NCBI GenBank assembly: GCA_016934605.1
Contig: JAFGSO010000489.1
Coordinates: 1-5,567 of the forward strand
Direction of reading: 5' to 3'
Length of the DNA: 5,567 bases
Source of the DNA: Calditrichota bacterium
GTDB lineage: Bacteria; Calditrichota; Calditrichia; RBG-13-44-9
Numbering within the stretch: position 1 is the stretch's first letter; each line of letters opens with the position of its first letter. The notes under the pieces were generated by a model that saw nothing but the letters and a program-made list of their open reading frames with translations, made no database searches and was not told the origin of the DNA. This document shows, in pieces, positions 4,731-5,567 of this stretch. The position numbers were made by a program, and so were the translations under genes.

Positions 4731-5567
4731 ATGAGAAATCAAGAAAGCTACTCACATCAACGATGGAATAATTCTATTTCATTATTAATATTTCTTGGCG
4801 TCCTGTTCATGAGCAATGGAAAACACCTATTCAGTCAGGATGACCGGTTTACGCCTGTTTCTACTTTTTCAATTGTGGCCAGAGATTCGGTGACTGGAGA
4901 ATTAGGTGTAGCAGTTGCTTCCAGATTTTTTGCGGTTGGAACTGTGGTGCCATGGGCAGAAGCAGATGTAGGCGCGGTAGCCACACAATCCTTTGCCAAT
5001 ACTTCCTTTGGCTGGAGAGGACTTTCACTTTTAGCGGAAGGACTCACACCGGATGAAGTCATTGACATTCTGTTGCGCACCGACGACAACCCACAGAAAA
5101 GACAGGTTGGTCTTGTCGACAAATATGGACGATCTGCAACTTTTACGGGTGATGAGTGTATTCACTGGGCTGGAGGAGTCAATGGTCCCAATTACGCCAT
5201 CCAGGGCAACATCCTGGCCGGTGAGGCTGTTGTTCCCGCCATGGAAACAGCATTCCTGACAACAGAAGGCACCTTGGCCGAAAGACTTTATGCCGCTTTG
5301 AGTGCTGGTGACAAGATGGGTGGGGATTCCAGGGGAAAACAGTCTTCTGCATTGCTGGTGGTTAAAGAAGGTGCCGGTTATGGCGGTTATACTGATCTGG
5401 CCATTGACATTCGCGTAGATGACCACTCTAAACCCTTCGAAGAGCTGGGAAGACTTCTGAATATTGCCCAGGCAAATTATGCATGGAACGAAGGATGGAC
5501 TAAATTTACTCAGGGTGATTTTCAGGAAGCACTAATTCCAACTGAACGGGCAGCACAACTGGCTCCC
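4731..5567 (+). CDS. Exported DUF1028 (Ntn-hydrolase-fold) protein with C-terminal TPR, 3' end outside window
   Basis: The frame is open from the ATG at 4731 to the right edge, giving 279 codons without a stop. Residues 45-243 match the DUF1028 family throughout: TFSIVARD (45-52), GELGVAVASRFFAVG (56-70), VVPWAEADVGAVATQSFANT (72-91), LLAEGLT (100-106), QVGLVD (125-130), the WAGG and IQGNILAG segment (146-164), GGDSRGKQSSALLVV (197-211) and GYGGYTDLAIDIRVDDH (216-232). The family has an Ntn-hydrolase-like fold, but its substrate is unknown. The N-terminus is an added signal peptide: hydrophobic 16-27, likely cut in LFS|QDD after Ser35. Residues 248-279 fit one TPR (G255, G262, F264, A267, A274 and P279 at TPR positions 8, 15, 17, 20, 27 and 32), so a TPR region probably continues past the window. 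Export suggests work in the periplasm or at the cell surface. Confidence 0.93.
   Translation, partial: MRNQESYSHQRWNNSISLLIFLGVLFMSNGKHLFSQDDRFTPVSTFSIVARDSVTGELGVAVASRFFAVGTVVPWAEADVGAVATQSFANTSFGWRGLSLLAEGLTPDEVIDILLRTDDNPQKRQVGLVDKYGRSATFTGDECIHWAGGVNGPNYAIQGNILAGEAVVPAMETAFLTTEGTLAERLYAALSAGDKMGGDSRGKQSSALLVVKEGAGYGGYTDLAIDIRVDDHSKPFEELGRLLNIAQANYAWNEGWTKFTQGDFQEALIPTERAAQLAP

Noticed and set aside
5031..5426. 131-codon minus-strand ORF
   Set aside because: It lies antisense within the DUF1028 coding region, whose plus-strand translation matches that family throughout.

Overview
The window is an AT-rich stretch of a bacterial chromosome. It holds five complete genes, one gene cut by the right edge, and possibly the last codons of another at the left edge. 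The organism is probably a Gram-negative member of the Bacteroidota or wider FCB group. The clues are two exported proteins with lipoprotein-like N-termini, one of them with an early 'NPLD' segment after the Cys, weak or absent Shine-Dalgarno sites on those two genes, and a signal peptide with Gln at the likely +1 position. This placement is an inference from protein style only. No rRNA, tRNA, CRISPR array, insertion sequence or integrase was seen.

Layout. Positions 3-65 may be the C-terminal tail of an upstream gene, and 66-280 is non-coding. A plus-strand pair follows: an exported Asp-box (BNR) seven-bladed beta-propeller (281-1294), then a plant-type glutaminyl-peptide cyclotransferase lipoprotein (1323-2132), 28 bp apart. 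The cyclotransferase meets a minus-strand set tail to tail with a 1-bp gap. Read in its own direction, that set is nrnA, a DHH/DHHA1 phosphoesterase (4400-3441), then after a 171-bp gap a MutT-type Nudix hydrolase with a GTG start (3269-2820), then a stand-alone B3/B4 (PheRS editing-like) protein (2820-2134). The last two overlap as TGATG. A 330-bp divergent intergenic region (4401-4730) carries candidate promoters for both strands. The plus-strand gene at 4731 encodes an exported DUF1028 (Ntn-hydrolase-fold) protein with a TPR beginning at the window end. It has no stop codon inside the window.

How the genes may work together. The minus-strand set has a house-cleaning theme: NrnA removes nanoRNAs and pAp, the Nudix enzyme removes damaged nucleotides, and the B3/B4 protein may act on mischarged tRNA or a related ligand. 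The plus-strand genes all act outside the cytoplasm. The cyclotransferase would convert N-terminal Gln of exported proteins to pyroglutamate. The DUF1028 protein has a predicted signal peptidase site that would expose such a Gln, so it is a possible local substrate.

I found no clear new multi-gene system. The best leads are the Q-rule link, the TGATG-coupled Nudix-B3/B4 pair, the tandem promoter-like repeats before nrnA, and the possible leaderless promoter of the propeller gene.
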